DNA of 64,000 nucleotides from Huintestinicola sp050874005. Its GTDB lineage: Bacteria; Bacillota; Clostridia; Oscillospirales; Ruminococcaceae. The notes beneath the pieces are model-generated. The model did no database searches, had not been told where the DNA came from, and saw only the letters and a list, made by a program, of their open reading frames with translations. Numbering within the stretch: position 1 is the first letter of the stretch; each line of letters starts with the position of its first letter. The position numbers and the translations under genes are program-made. Below, in pieces: positions 1-7,912 of this stretch. The stretch covers positions 1 through 64,000 of the forward strand of contig NZ_JBNMJV010000007.1 in NCBI RefSeq assembly GCF_050874005.1, given 5' to 3'.

Positions 1-72
1 CATTACTTGTTATGATCTCTATTTTCCGCATTTTCCTCTTCACCTTTCGGGTGCTGTTTTTCAGCTTTCTTT

Positions 73-612
73 ATGCTTCTATTATACCATATTTTCAGGT
101 TTTTGGGAAGAGGTTGCGGGTTCAGTTTTGCGGAATCAGGCGAAATTCTTGCAGATTATGGTGGAACTGTTAAATTGCAGGAAAGAAAAATGCACCTTGT
201 CGATAAGATAGTATTTGGTAAAGAGAAAACCAATCCGTCCTTTACAATGATACATGATATTTTAGTAGAGTACGGTGGCAAATTATTAATTCTTGATACA
301 AAGTACAAAGAGATTTCTCGATTTGAAGGAAATGCGAAGTATGCAGTGAGTATAAATGATGAAGTGAAACAAGCAGATTTGTATCAGATGGTTTCTTATG
401 CATGGAAGAGAGGAGCAAAGGATGTTTATCTATTATATCCTATGTTTAGATATGAAGAGGCAGAGCCAAATTTCCCTTATGCAGTATGTGAGAGTCCAAA
501 TGGAAACATCAATATTCACTTTATTAGAATGCCGTTTGTCTTTGAAGAAGATGGAGAAAAAACAAAACAACAATTAATTTGTGTTATCAAATCGATTTTT
601 GGAATAGAATAG
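73..612 (+). pseudogene. 5'-truncated McrC-like restriction nuclease remnant
   Basis: The 179-residue frame matches only the C-terminal nuclease part of McrC, the subunit that partners the McrB GTPase in methylation-dependent restriction. The visible core is a PD-(D/E)xK-like pattern: HDILVEYGG followed by LLILDTKYKEI at about residues 61-80, then QADLYQMVSYAW, the usual helix after the active site. Full McrC proteins are about 350-450 residues, so the N-terminal half is missing. Residues 1-40 do not look like McrC. A WEEV reading in frame 2 from about position 104 suggests a frameshift near the junction. No mcrB is visible. It is probably a decayed end of a restriction module carried on a mobile element. 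The family call rests on motif recognition. Confidence 0.6.
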
Positions 613-647
613 AATCTACTTTTAATCTATTTCTAACGTAAATTTTG

Positions 648-676
648 TTTACATCCTGACTTTTTTGTGGTATACT
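648..676 (+). promoter_or_regulatory. Sigma-A promoter of a missing heat-shock transcript
   Basis: TTTACA (648-653), 17-bp spacer, TATACT (671-676). Transcription would start near 683, about 45 bases before the CIRCE operator, the usual layout ahead of groESL or hrcA-dnaK. No chaperone gene follows. Confidence 0.75.
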
Positions 677-727
677 ATTAGAGTGATGCAGTGAAGTGTA
701 CTCAAGCCTTTGGTAAGGAATATTGAT

Positions 728-754
728 TTAGCACTCTTATGTATAGAGTGCTAA
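728..754. promoter_or_regulatory. CIRCE operator (HrcA binding site), orphan
   Basis: TTAGCACTC (728-736), nine bases, GAGTGCTAA (746-754) matches the CIRCE consensus at every arm position. CIRCE is the operator of the heat-shock repressor HrcA and normally lies in the 5' leader of groESL or the dnaK operon. Flanking bases extend the stem to 11 bp (727-737/745-755), and a T-rich stretch follows, so it could also end transcription. No groES, groEL, dnaK or hrcA reading frame follows. Confidence 0.85.
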
Positions 755-838
755 ATTTCTCTCAACGCTCACTGTTCTATCATCATTCTATCACATTACA
801 AGGATATTATAGTTGTTGTAAAGGGAATCCTAGATGAA

Positions 839-1137
839 ACACGTACAGCTAAAAGTACGTGTATTATATAGGAGTCCAATTGTCAACCACGTGTCTAAGC
901 CATTTTCTCAGAATATGACACGTATTTACATTTTGGACATATTTGGCTTTGAACGATTCCTCGATGTGACACGTAAGAATTTTCATTACGTGTCATAGCA
1001 AGGAAGTGTGGAGGATGATGACCCTGAAATGGGGGAGTGCTGCTCGTAAAAATACACGTAACAGGAAAAAAGGAAAAAGCCTCAGACAAGAGAAATCCCT
1101 TATCTAAGGCCTTTACGCAAACTTTACGTTTACGTGT
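839..1137. repeat. Cluster of ACACGTA motifs beside ssrA, possible integrase arm sites
   Basis: Eight copies of ACACGTA-like motifs occur in either orientation at 839-846, 855-862, 889-895, 917-924, 967-976, 986-995, 1054-1061 and 1130-1137. Two pairs form perfect inverted repeats: 839-846/855-862 (8 bp) and 967-976/986-995 (10 bp). The cluster ends 7 bases from the 3' end of ssrA. Repeated short motifs next to a tmRNA 3' end are typical of tyrosine-integrase arm sites on integrated elements. No integrase gene is visible, so this is inference. The stretch 613-1144 otherwise holds only the promoter, the CIRCE and the ssrA terminator. Confidence 0.45.
1065..1110 (-). terminator. Terminator of ssrA
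   Basis: On the minus strand, GCCTTAGA pairs with TCTGAGGC (1079-1110) and an inner AAGGGA/TCTCTT stem extends it. A U-rich tract follows (A-rich 1065-1077 on the plus strand). It lies 35 bases past the tmRNA 3' end. Confidence 0.75.
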
Positions 1138-1144
1138 TACCGAT

Positions 1145-1496
1145 TGGTGGAGATGACGGGAATCGAACCCGTGTCCGAAAACCGATCCACAAGACTTTCT
1201 ACGAGCGTAGTCTGTTATTCACATTCCCTCGCATAAGCGCAAACAGACACGCACTTATGCTCGGTAGCCTGCAATACATCATACAGACGCAGGCACTTCT
1301 GTATGACGTTCACCGTTAATCGGCGCCTGTTCCGAGACCACGGTACTTCTCAGACAGACGAGCAGCAATTAAGCAGCTGCTAATTCAAAATTATCGTTGT
1401 CGTCTAATTTTAAAACGTGTGCGGGTTAAAGAGATCAGCACAATCCTCTGCTCGCTTATCCTGCTTCAAAGTCCCCGTCGAAACCTTTACATCCCC
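1145..1496 (-). ncRNA. ssrA: tmRNA (transfer-messenger RNA)
   Basis: tmRNA rescues stalled ribosomes by acting as alanyl-tRNA and as a short mRNA that tags the nascent peptide for proteolysis. The 5' acceptor strand GGGGATG (1490-1496) pairs with CATCTCC, and the 3' end ACCA is at 1145. The T arm GGGTTCGATTCCC is intact. The tag frame runs 1422 down to 1372 and reads AHVLKLDDNDNFELAAA, followed by TAA at 1371-1369. The resume codon (GCA) is inferred from the frame; the ELAAA end is a typical protease signal. The gene starts 15 bases after the smpB stop with no room for its own promoter there, so it is probably processed from an smpB-ssrA transcript or started inside smpB. Confidence 0.95.
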
Positions 1497-1511
1497 GTGA
1501 ATTGAAGCTGA

Positions 1512-1982
1512 TTATCTGTTCTTTTCCTTGATGGCTCTGTCGATATCACGCTTTGCGGCTTCGGCAGCCATTGCGTCACGCTTGTCGTGAAGCTTCTTGC
1601 CCTTGCAGAGACCCACCTGCACCTTGACCCTTGAGCCTTTGAAATAAAGGGAAATGGGTATCAAAGTCAGACCTTCCTGCTTGACCTGCCCGAAAAGCTT
1701 GTTTATCTCCTTCTTGTGAAGCAGGAGACGCCTTACACGCATTGGGTCACGGTTGAAGATATTGCCGTGGTCATAAGGAGAAATGTGCATTCCTTTTACC
1801 CATAGCTCTCCGTCCTCAACGGTGCACCAGGAATCCTTGAGATTAACGCCTCCCTGACGGATAGCCTTGACCTCGGTTCCCACAAGCTCGATACCGGCTT
1901 CGTAGCTTTCAAGTATGAAATAATCGTGCCTTGCCTTTCGGTTTTCGGCGATAGTTTTGAAACTGCTCTTATCCGCAGGCAT
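1512..1982 (-). CDS. smpB: SsrA-binding protein SmpB
   Basis: This 156-residue protein delivers tmRNA to stalled ribosomes; its beta-barrel core binds the tRNA-like domain and its basic tail enters the mRNA channel. The family signature is clear: AENRKARHDYFILESYEAGIELVGTEVKAIRQG near the N-terminus, then KDSW and MHISPYDHG. The C-terminal KKLHDKRDAMAAEAAKRDIDRAIKEK is the expected basic helix. Length is normal. The start is backed by AAGGA about 12 bases upstream, and a consensus promoter lies at 2020-2048. It sits directly before ssrA in a shared transcription unit and is divergent from clpB. Confidence 0.97.
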   Translation of the reverse strand: MPADKSSFKTIAENRKARHDYFILESYEAGIELVGTEVKAIRQGGVNLKDSWCTVEDGELWVKGMHISPYDHGNIFNRDPMRVRRLLLHKKEINKLFGQVKQEGLTLIPISLYFKGSRVKVQVGLCKGKKLHDKRDAMAAEAAKRDIDRAIKEKNR

Positions 1983-2019
1983 TTAAACACGTCCTTTCCA
2001 TACGAATGCTGCAAAAAAT

Positions 2020-2048
2020 AATATACCACATCCGAGCCTGAATGTCAA
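2020..2048 (-). promoter_or_regulatory. Promoter of smpB-ssrA
   Basis: On the minus strand, TTGACA (2048-2043), 17 bases, then TATATT (2025-2020). It reads toward smpB and shares the short intergenic region with clpB. Confidence 0.8.
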
Positions 2049-2130
2049 GGCTTTTCACCTTAATTTTTTTAGCAAATTCCGACATTTCCGTTATATATAA
2101 TAAAATTACATCTGAAAGGAAGATGATATT

Positions 2131-4746
2131 ATGAATATGCAGAAGCTTACCAAAAAAACTATTGAAGCAATTCAGGCGGCTCAGGACACCGCTTTGAATT
2201 ACGGCAACACCAATGTTGACCAGCCTCATCTGCTCTATGCCCTGCTTGTGCAGGAAAACGGTCTTATCCCTCAGCTCGTTAAAAAGCTTGGCAAAGACCC
2301 TAATGTTGTTGCAGGCAGCGTTGAGCGCATTATCGGCAAGATACCCAAGGTATCGGGCAGCGGCAGGGATATGAACACCGTTTATATCTCCCAGTCCCTT
2401 GACAGGCTCCTTAATGCTTCGGAGGCAATTGCCAAGAATATGGGCGACGAGTATGTTTCTGTTGAACATATTATGCTGTCCTATTTTGACAATGCGGACA
2501 AGGATATCAAGCAGCTTTTCACCGATTTTGCTCTTGACAAGGACGGTTTCCTGAAAGCGCTGCAGGAGGTAAGAGGCAATCAGCGTGTTACAAACGATAC
2601 TCCCGAGGACACATATGATGTACTGAAAAAGTACGGTCAGGACCTTGTGGAGCTCGCTAAACAGAACAAGCTTGACCCTGTTATCGGCAGAGACAGCGAG
2701 ATACGTAACACTATTCGTATACTTTCACGAAAGAGCAAGAACAATCCTGTTCTCATAGGTGAGCCGGGTGTTGGTAAAACTGCTATTGCCGAAGGTCTTG
2801 CTCAGCGTATCGTAAGGGGAGATGTTCCCGATAATCTGAAGGACAGAAAGATATTCTCCCTTGATATGGGCTCCCTTATTTCGGGTGCAAAGTTCAGAGG
2901 TGAGTTTGAGGAGCGTTTAAAGGCTGTTCTTAACGAGGTGAAAAAATCAGACGGAAAGATCATTCTGTTCATTGATGAGCTTCACACCATTGTGGGCGCA
3001 GGCAAGACTGACGGTGCAATGGACGCAGGCAACCTTTTAAAGCCTATGCTGGCAAGAGGTGAGCTCCATTGTATCGGTGCCACCACTCTCAACGAGTACA
3101 GGCAGTATATTGAAAAGGATCCTGCTCTTGCAAGACGTTTCCAGCCCGTTCAGGTGGACGAGCCTACTGTTGAGGACACTATCTCCATTCTGAGAGGTCT
3201 GAAAGACAGATATGAGGTATTCCACGGAGTTAAAATTCAGGACAGCGCACTTATTACTGCGGCTGTACTTTCAAACAGATACATTTCCGACAGATTCCTT
3301 CCCGATAAGGCAATCGACCTTGTGGACGAGGCCTGCGCTCTTATAAGGACGGAAATGAATTCAATGCCCACAGAGCTTGATGATATTGCCAGAAAGATAA
3401 TGCAGAAGGAGATTGCTGAGACTGCTCTTAAAAAAGAGGAGGACAAGCTTTCCAAAGAACAGCTTGTTGAAGTCCAGAAGGAGCTTTCCGAGCTGCGTGA
3501 CGAGTTCAACTCTATGAAAACAAGATGGGAAAACGAGAAAAACTCCATTTCCCGACTGCAGAAACTTCGTGAGGACATTGACAAGACAAATGCCGACATT
3601 GCCGAGGCTGAACGCAGCTATGACCTTAATAAGGCCGCAGAGCTGAAATACGGCAAGCTGCCTGCGCTGAAAAAAGAGTTGGAAGAAGCGGAAGATGCAG
3701 CTGACGATTACGAGAAAAACACTCTGCTCCGTGACAAGGTAACGGACGAGGAGATCGCCAAGATCGTGGGCAGATGGACGGGTATTCCCGTTTCAAAGCT
3801 TATGGAGGGCGAGAGAGAAAAGCTTCTTCGTCTTGAAGATATTCTCCACAAGAGAGTTATCGGTCAGGACGAGGCTGTGGAAAAGGTCAGCGAGGCTATT
3901 CTTCGTTCAAGAGCAGGTATTCAGGATCCCAATCGTCCTTTAGGCTCCTTTATGTTTATGGGTCCTACGGGTGTTGGTAAGACTGAGCTTGCAAAGGCAC
4001 TTGCTCAGGCGCTTTTCGATGATGAGAAGAATATTGTCCGTATTGATATGACTGAGTATATGGAGAAGCACTCTGTGAGCCGTCTTATCGGAGCGCCTCC
4101 GGGTTATGTGGGCTACGAGGAGGGCGGTCAGCTTACCGAAGCTGTGCGCCGCAAGCCTTATGCTGTTGTGCTTTTCGATGAGGTGGAAAAGGCTCACCCC
4201 GATGTGTTTAACATTCTGCTGCAGGTGCTTGATGATGGTCGTATAACCGACTCTCAGGGCAGGACGGTGGATTTCAAGAACACTATTATTATCCTGACAT
4301 CTAACCTTGGTTCGGATTATATCCTTGACGGAATTGACGAAAACAACGAGATAACTCCCGAGGCAAGGGCGCAGGTCGACAAGCTGCTGAAGACTCATTT
4401 CCGTCCCGAGTTCCTCAATCGTCTGGACGAGATCGTGTTCTACAAGCCTCTTTCCAAGAAGGAGATATATCCTATCATCGACCTTATGCTGGAAAAGCTC
4501 AGACAGCGTCTTGCAGACAAGCAGCTTGAGCTTGAGGTCACCGACAGCGCAAAGGAGCTTATTGTCAAGGAGGGCTATGATCCGGTTTACGGTGCAAGAC
4601 CTCTCAAGAGATATATCCAAAGCAAGCTTGAGACACTTATTGCCCGCACTATGATCGCTGAGGACCTGGAGCCCGATACGGTCATCAGAGTGGACAGCGA
4701 TGGTGAAAAGATGCTTGTGACGGCACTTCCTCCTAAGGCTGAATAA
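2131..4746 (+). CDS. clpB: ATP-dependent disaggregase ClpB
   Basis: This 871-residue Hsp100 protein forms hexamers that extract polypeptides from aggregates together with DnaK. Domains in order: Clp N repeats (about 1-145), first AAA+ module with Walker A GEPGVGKT at 210-217, a long coiled-coil middle domain (about 405-530) that separates ClpB from ClpA/ClpC, and a second AAA+ module with GPTGVGKT at 611-618. No ClpP-binding loop is evident. The ribosome site AAGGAAG lies 8 bases before the ATG. A TATAAT (2096-2101) without a good -35 precedes it. No CIRCE or CtsR box is seen in this intergenic region, although a perfect CIRCE sits on the far side of smpB-ssrA. Confidence 0.97.
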   Translation: MNMQKLTKKTIEAIQAAQDTALNYGNTNVDQPHLLYALLVQENGLIPQLVKKLGKDPNVVAGSVERIIGKIPKVSGSGRDMNTVYISQSLDRLLNASEAIAKNMGDEYVSVEHIMLSYFDNADKDIKQLFTDFALDKDGFLKALQEVRGNQRVTNDTPEDTYDVLKKYGQDLVELAKQNKLDPVIGRDSEIRNTIRILSRKSKNNPVLIGEPGVGKTAIAEGLAQRIVRGDVPDNLKDRKIFSLDMGSLISGAKFRGEFEERLKAVLNEVKKSDGKIILFIDELHTIVGAGKTDGAMDAGNLLKPMLARGELHCIGATTLNEYRQYIEKDPALARRFQPVQVDEPTVEDTISILRGLKDRYEVFHGVKIQDSALITAAVLSNRYISDRFLPDKAIDLVDEACALIRTEMNSMPTELDDIARKIMQKEIAETALKKEEDKLSKEQLVEVQKELSELRDEFNSMKTRWENEKNSISRLQKLREDIDKTNADIAEAERSYDLNKAAELKYGKLPALKKELEEAEDAADDYEKNTLLRDKVTDEEIAKIVGRWTGIPVSKLMEGEREKLLRLEDILHKRVIGQDEAVEKVSEAILRSRAGIQDPNRPLGSFMFMGPTGVGKTELAKALAQALFDDEKNIVRIDMTEYMEKHSVSRLIGAPPGYVGYEEGGQLTEAVRRKPYAVVLFDEVEKAHPDVFNILLQVLDDGRITDSQGRTVDFKNTIIILTSNLGSDYILDGIDENNEITPEARAQVDKLLKTHFRPEFLNRLDEIVFYKPLSKKEIYPIIDLMLEKLRQRLADKQLELEVTDSAKELIVKEGYDPVYGARPLKRYIQSKLETLIARTMIAEDLEPDTVIRVDSDGEKMLVTALPPKAE

Positions 4747-4752
4747 TTTTTC

Positions 4753-4796
4753 GGGCTGTATCATTTACACGGCAGAAATGATACAGCCCTTTTTTA
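4753..4796 (+). terminator. Terminator of clpB
   Basis: Perfect 14-bp stem GGGCTGTATCATTT/AAATGATACAGCCC (4753-4766/4776-4789) followed by a run of T. Confidence 0.93.
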
Positions 4797-4890
4797 CTCA
4801 AAACATCAAGAAATCATTTTCCCTTTATGTTATTATATTATCAGAGGGGCAGACGTGCTTCTTTCATTAAATTTATTACCGGTGATAAAT

Positions 4891-5706
4891 ATGGAAAAAT
4901 TTGAAATTCTGTCCGAAGCACTTGATTATATCGAAGAAAATCTTGGCAGGGGAGTTACCCCCGAGGAGTGTGCGGCAAAATGCTGCTACAGCCTTTCAAA
5001 TATGCAGAAAATGTTCCGCTGTGTGTTTCACATCGGCATAAGCGATTATATTTCACGCAGGCGCATTACTATGGCGGCGAGAGAGCTTATCGAGACTGAC
5101 AGCACGGTGCTTGATATTGCGGTGAAATACGGCTACAACTCCCACGAGGTATTTACACGTGCATTCACAAGGCTCTGGGGCGTAACTCCCGCAAGCTTTC
5201 GCAAAACCAGCGGATTTTCCGAGATATATCCAAAGCTGGGCAGGAACGATCGTCTGTTTGACGGGAAGGGGAATGAAATTATGAGCAGTAAGATCAGATT
5301 TGATGTTTCACACCTTTATGATTTTATTAAAGAGCGAAGAGGAAAATATGCGGTTTGCTTTGATATGTGCCACCTGATGTACATAAATGACACATTCGGC
5401 AGTACTGCGGGTGACGCTGCCATAGCCGAATGTCTGCGGCGTATTGACAAGGCGGCAGGCGAGGATATGCTGCTTGTCAGGGTAGGCGGCGACGAGTTCG
5501 TTCTTATTACCGATTTTGCGGATAGGTCAGATGCGGAGAAAACTGCACAACGGGTGCTTGATCTTAACGGCGGAACCATTAAATGCGGTGACAAGGAATT
5601 TGAGGTTTCCATGAGAGCGGGATTTGTTGTTATTCCCGAAAGTGGGAATATTCGCTATAACGAGCTTTTTGACAGTTTTATCATTGCAGGACGTCCGATG
5701 GAGTAA
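4891..5706 (+). CDS. AraC-type HTH regulator fused to a GGDEF-like domain
   Basis: The N-terminal ~100 residues are a paired helix-turn-helix of the AraC/XylS type: ALDYIEENL, CCYSLSNMQKMF, ISDYISRRRITMAARELI and VKYGYNSHEVFTRAF. The C-terminal half is GGDEF-like: MYINDTFGSTAGDAA, then VRVGGDEFVLIT with the catalytic motif intact. The inhibitory RxxD before GGDEF is absent (AGED), and the usual C-terminal ADxALYxAK is missing. It could make or sense cyclic-di-GMP, or be a structural relic. I chose ATG 4891 because AraC proteins start this way and GGTGA lies upstream. GTG 4855, after AGAGGGG, would add 12 residues. It stands alone between terminators. Confidence 0.8.
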   Translation: MEKFEILSEALDYIEENLGRGVTPEECAAKCCYSLSNMQKMFRCVFHIGISDYISRRRITMAARELIETDSTVLDIAVKYGYNSHEVFTRAFTRLWGVTPASFRKTSGFSEIYPKLGRNDRLFDGKGNEIMSSKIRFDVSHLYDFIKERRGKYAVCFDMCHLMYINDTFGSTAGDAAIAECLRRIDKAAGEDMLLVRVGGDEFVLITDFADRSDAEKTAQRVLDLNGGTIKCGDKEFEVSMRAGFVVIPESGNIRYNELFDSFIIAGRPME

Positions 5707-5728
5707 TAATTAAGATATAGTTTATTCA

Positions 5729-5772
5729 GGTCTGTATCGTTGATTTATTTGATGATACAGACCGTTTTTTTT
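5729..5772 (+). terminator. Terminator after the AraC-GGDEF gene
   Basis: Stem GGTCTGTATC/GATACAGACC (5729-5738/5754-5763), then G and eight T. Confidence 0.9.
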
Positions 5773-5867
5773 ATGTAAAAGCCTTTATAATTTACCGTAT
5801 CTGCGTTTTTTGTTCACATTATGTATTATATAACAAAAAATACTGCACAAATTCTACAAAGAATAAT

Positions 5868-5896
5868 TTGACAAGTTTATTTTTTTGTGTTATAAT
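5868..5896 (+). promoter_or_regulatory. Consensus promoter of the coiled-coil gene
   Basis: TTGACA (5868-5873), 17 bases, TATAAT (5891-5896): both boxes perfect. It predicts strong constitutive expression. Confidence 0.9.
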
Positions 5897-5960
5897 ATCT
5901 ATAAAGAAATTTGTGTAATCGAACACAGAAAATATATTTAGAAACGGTGGTTGTGTATTG

Positions 5961-7859
5961 ATGGATGTTGTTGAGTTTCGCAGTCTGCTGATTGAAAGTC
6001 TCAAGGATAATGAAATCAAATCAGAGCTATTGAAGCTCCTGAGTGATGATAACGTTTCCGAACAGCTTAAAGCTTATGAGGAAAAAATCAAAGAGCTTGA
6101 AGCCAAGCTTGAGGAGTCTGCTAAATCGGCAGAGGAAAAATACAAAGATCTTCTTTCGGATTATAACGATTTGTCGGGCACATCTGCCGCTGTCAAGCTT
6201 GAGTCGGAAGGCAAGGACAAGAAGATAGCTGAACTTAATGAGACTATCGAAAAGCTTAAAACGGGCGAGAGCGACGCTGAGAAAATTTCTGCAGACCGTA
6301 TCGCACGCCTTACTTCCGAGATTGACGAGCTTAAATCTGCCGTTTCGGCAAAGGACGCAAAGGTTTCCGAGCTTACTGCTTCCGAGTCTGCGCTCAAGGC
6401 TCAGGTACAGTCCCTGACAGATGCAGGAGACGATATGAAGAAGCAGCTTGAGTCCACAGGCTCTGAAAAGAATTCCGAGATCGCACGTCTTACCGAGAAG
6501 GTTACTGCACTCACCGCAGAACTTGAGACAGAGAAGGCTAAGAACGCTCAGTCTGTAAGTGCTGCTGCAGATACATCTGCACAGATAGAAATGCTCAAAA
6601 AGGAAAAATCCGAGTTGGAGGCAAAGCTTTCTGAGGCTTCCTCTCAGGCTGATTCTATGGCTGCCGCTTCTGCCTCAAAGGTTGCAGAGCTGCAGAAAAC
6701 TATTGCGGATATGGACGTTAAGATCGTTGGATATGTTTCCGAGATAGACAAGCTCAAGGCTGACGCTGAACAGAAAGATAAGCTTATTGCAGATCTGAAA
6801 GACAGCGCTGAGTCCCGTTCCGCAGGCATTGCTTCCGAAAAGGCTGCTCTTGAGACAGAGCTTACAGAGATCAAGGGAAGATACGAAAAGCTTTCCGCAG
6901 AAGTTGATACATATAAGGCTGCTGCTGATTCTGCTGCTTCAAAGACTGCAGAGACCGAGAAAAAACTTGCTGAAGCTCAGGAAGATATCGAGCGCAAGGA
7001 CAGCACCATTTCTCAGATAAATACTCAGCTCCAGGGTATGCTTGTTCTCAGGCAGAAGATCAACGAATATGCCGAGACTGCCAACGCATATGCCGAGGAA
7101 GTCGAGAACGCAAGAAGTATTCTTGCAGAGAGAGACAGCACTATCAATGCTCTTAATGCACGCATTGAGGAAATTTCAGGTAAGGAAGGCGAGCTTAACG
7201 CCAAGATCGAGCAGTATGCAGACGCCATCAATACTAAGAATTCCCAGATCGAGGAGATCGGAAAATATGCCGAATCCCTCAAGTCTCACGCTGAGGATCT
7301 TACTGCTCAGGTGAGTGAGAGAAATGCTGAAATATCCGCAAAGGCTAATGAAATTGCACAGCTTCAGAAGGATATCCAAGCTTATAATCTTACATTCGGT
7401 GACCTTACAAAGGTATTTGAGAAGTATCAAAATCTTACTCCCTCTACCAAGAAGGGACTTGCAGATGTATTTAACGAGGATCTTACTGTAAGAAGCTTCC
7501 TTTCTAGCGGCGCTCAGTGGGGTCATATCCAGGCTCTTTGGGAATTTGTACAGCAGAAGATCAACAACGAGGATTTTACCGATGTGGATACGCTCAATCA
7601 GATCTTCGTTTACTTCCTGGATTTCCACAACAGCAGCTATCCCACTCCTCTTTACGAGCTTCTTGATACCAAGCCCGGCGATGCCTTTGACGAGGAGCAG
7701 CACACTAAGATAATGACAAGAGAGGAAAGAAAGGCAGCGTTCTTCGACAACAAGAAGAAGGGCAATGCTACTGAGGGACCCATCAAGGAAGTCGTACTTC
7801 ACGGATATAAAAATCTAAGAAACGACCGTATCTTAAAGCCTTCTATTGTCAGAGTATAA
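5961..7859 (+). CDS. Long coiled-coil protein with GrpE-like C-terminal tail
   Basis: About 632 residues with no signal peptide or membrane segment, so cytoplasmic. From about residue 30 to 470 it is almost continuous heptad coiled coil rich in Lys, Glu, Ala and Ser. The last 160 residues are globular, beginning near FGDLTKVFEKYQNL. The final 25 residues read IKEVVLHGYKNLRNDRILKP and then SIVRV. This follows the pattern of the end of GrpE (EVxxxGYxxxDRxxxPxxVxV), the nucleotide exchange factor of DnaK. GrpE is normally about 200 residues. The link to Hsp70 is inference; a cytoskeletal or scaffold role is the alternative. ATG 5961 is preferred over the adjacent TTG. A perfect promoter and a terminator make it monocistronic. 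Confidence 0.75.
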   Translation: MDVVEFRSLLIESLKDNEIKSELLKLLSDDNVSEQLKAYEEKIKELEAKLEESAKSAEEKYKDLLSDYNDLSGTSAAVKLESEGKDKKIAELNETIEKLKTGESDAEKISADRIARLTSEIDELKSAVSAKDAKVSELTASESALKAQVQSLTDAGDDMKKQLESTGSEKNSEIARLTEKVTALTAELETEKAKNAQSVSAAADTSAQIEMLKKEKSELEAKLSEASSQADSMAAASASKVAELQKTIADMDVKIVGYVSEIDKLKADAEQKDKLIADLKDSAESRSAGIASEKAALETELTEIKGRYEKLSAEVDTYKAAADSAASKTAETEKKLAEAQEDIERKDSTISQINTQLQGMLVLRQKINEYAETANAYAEEVENARSILAERDSTINALNARIEEISGKEGELNAKIEQYADAINTKNSQIEEIGKYAESLKSHAEDLTAQVSERNAEISAKANEIAQLQKDIQAYNLTFGDLTKVFEKYQNLTPSTKKGLADVFNEDLTVRSFLSSGAQWGHIQALWEFVQQKINNEDFTDVDTLNQIFVYFLDFHNSSYPTPLYELLDTKPGDAFDEEQHTKIMTREERKAAFFDNKKKGNATEGPIKEVVLHGYKNLRNDRILKPSIVRV

Positions 7860-7866
7860 AAGTTTT

Positions 7867-7902
7867 CAGCCGCATTTTTCTTTGAAAAATGCGGCTGATT
7901 TT
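7867..7902. terminator. Terminator between the coiled-coil gene and mazF
   Basis: Perfect 14-bp stem CAGCCGCATTTTTC/GAAAAATGCGGCTG (7867-7880/7884-7897) with T-rich flanks. The two genes converge on it, so it may serve both. Confidence 0.8.
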
Positions 7903-7912
7903 ATGCGGAACC

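Noticed and set aside
834..998. 54-codon plus-strand frame with AAAGGGAA upstream
   Set aside because: It has a plausible ribosome site but spans three to four copies of the ACACGTA motif and matches nothing I know; kept as a repeat region.
895..1089. 64-residue minus-strand frame next to ssrA
   Set aside because: It covers the ACACGTA repeats and the ssrA terminator; no ribosome site or family.
1134..1319. 61-residue frame opposite tmRNA, starting GDDGNRTRVRKP
   Set aside because: It is a translation of the complement of ssrA; such frames are common false genes at tmRNA and tRNA loci.
2043..2101. A CtsR or CIRCE operator before clpB
   Set aside because: No match to either consensus was found between smpB and clpB.
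3940..4764. 274-residue frame opposite clpB
   Set aside because: Antisense to the conserved second AAA+ domain of ClpB and shows no family features.
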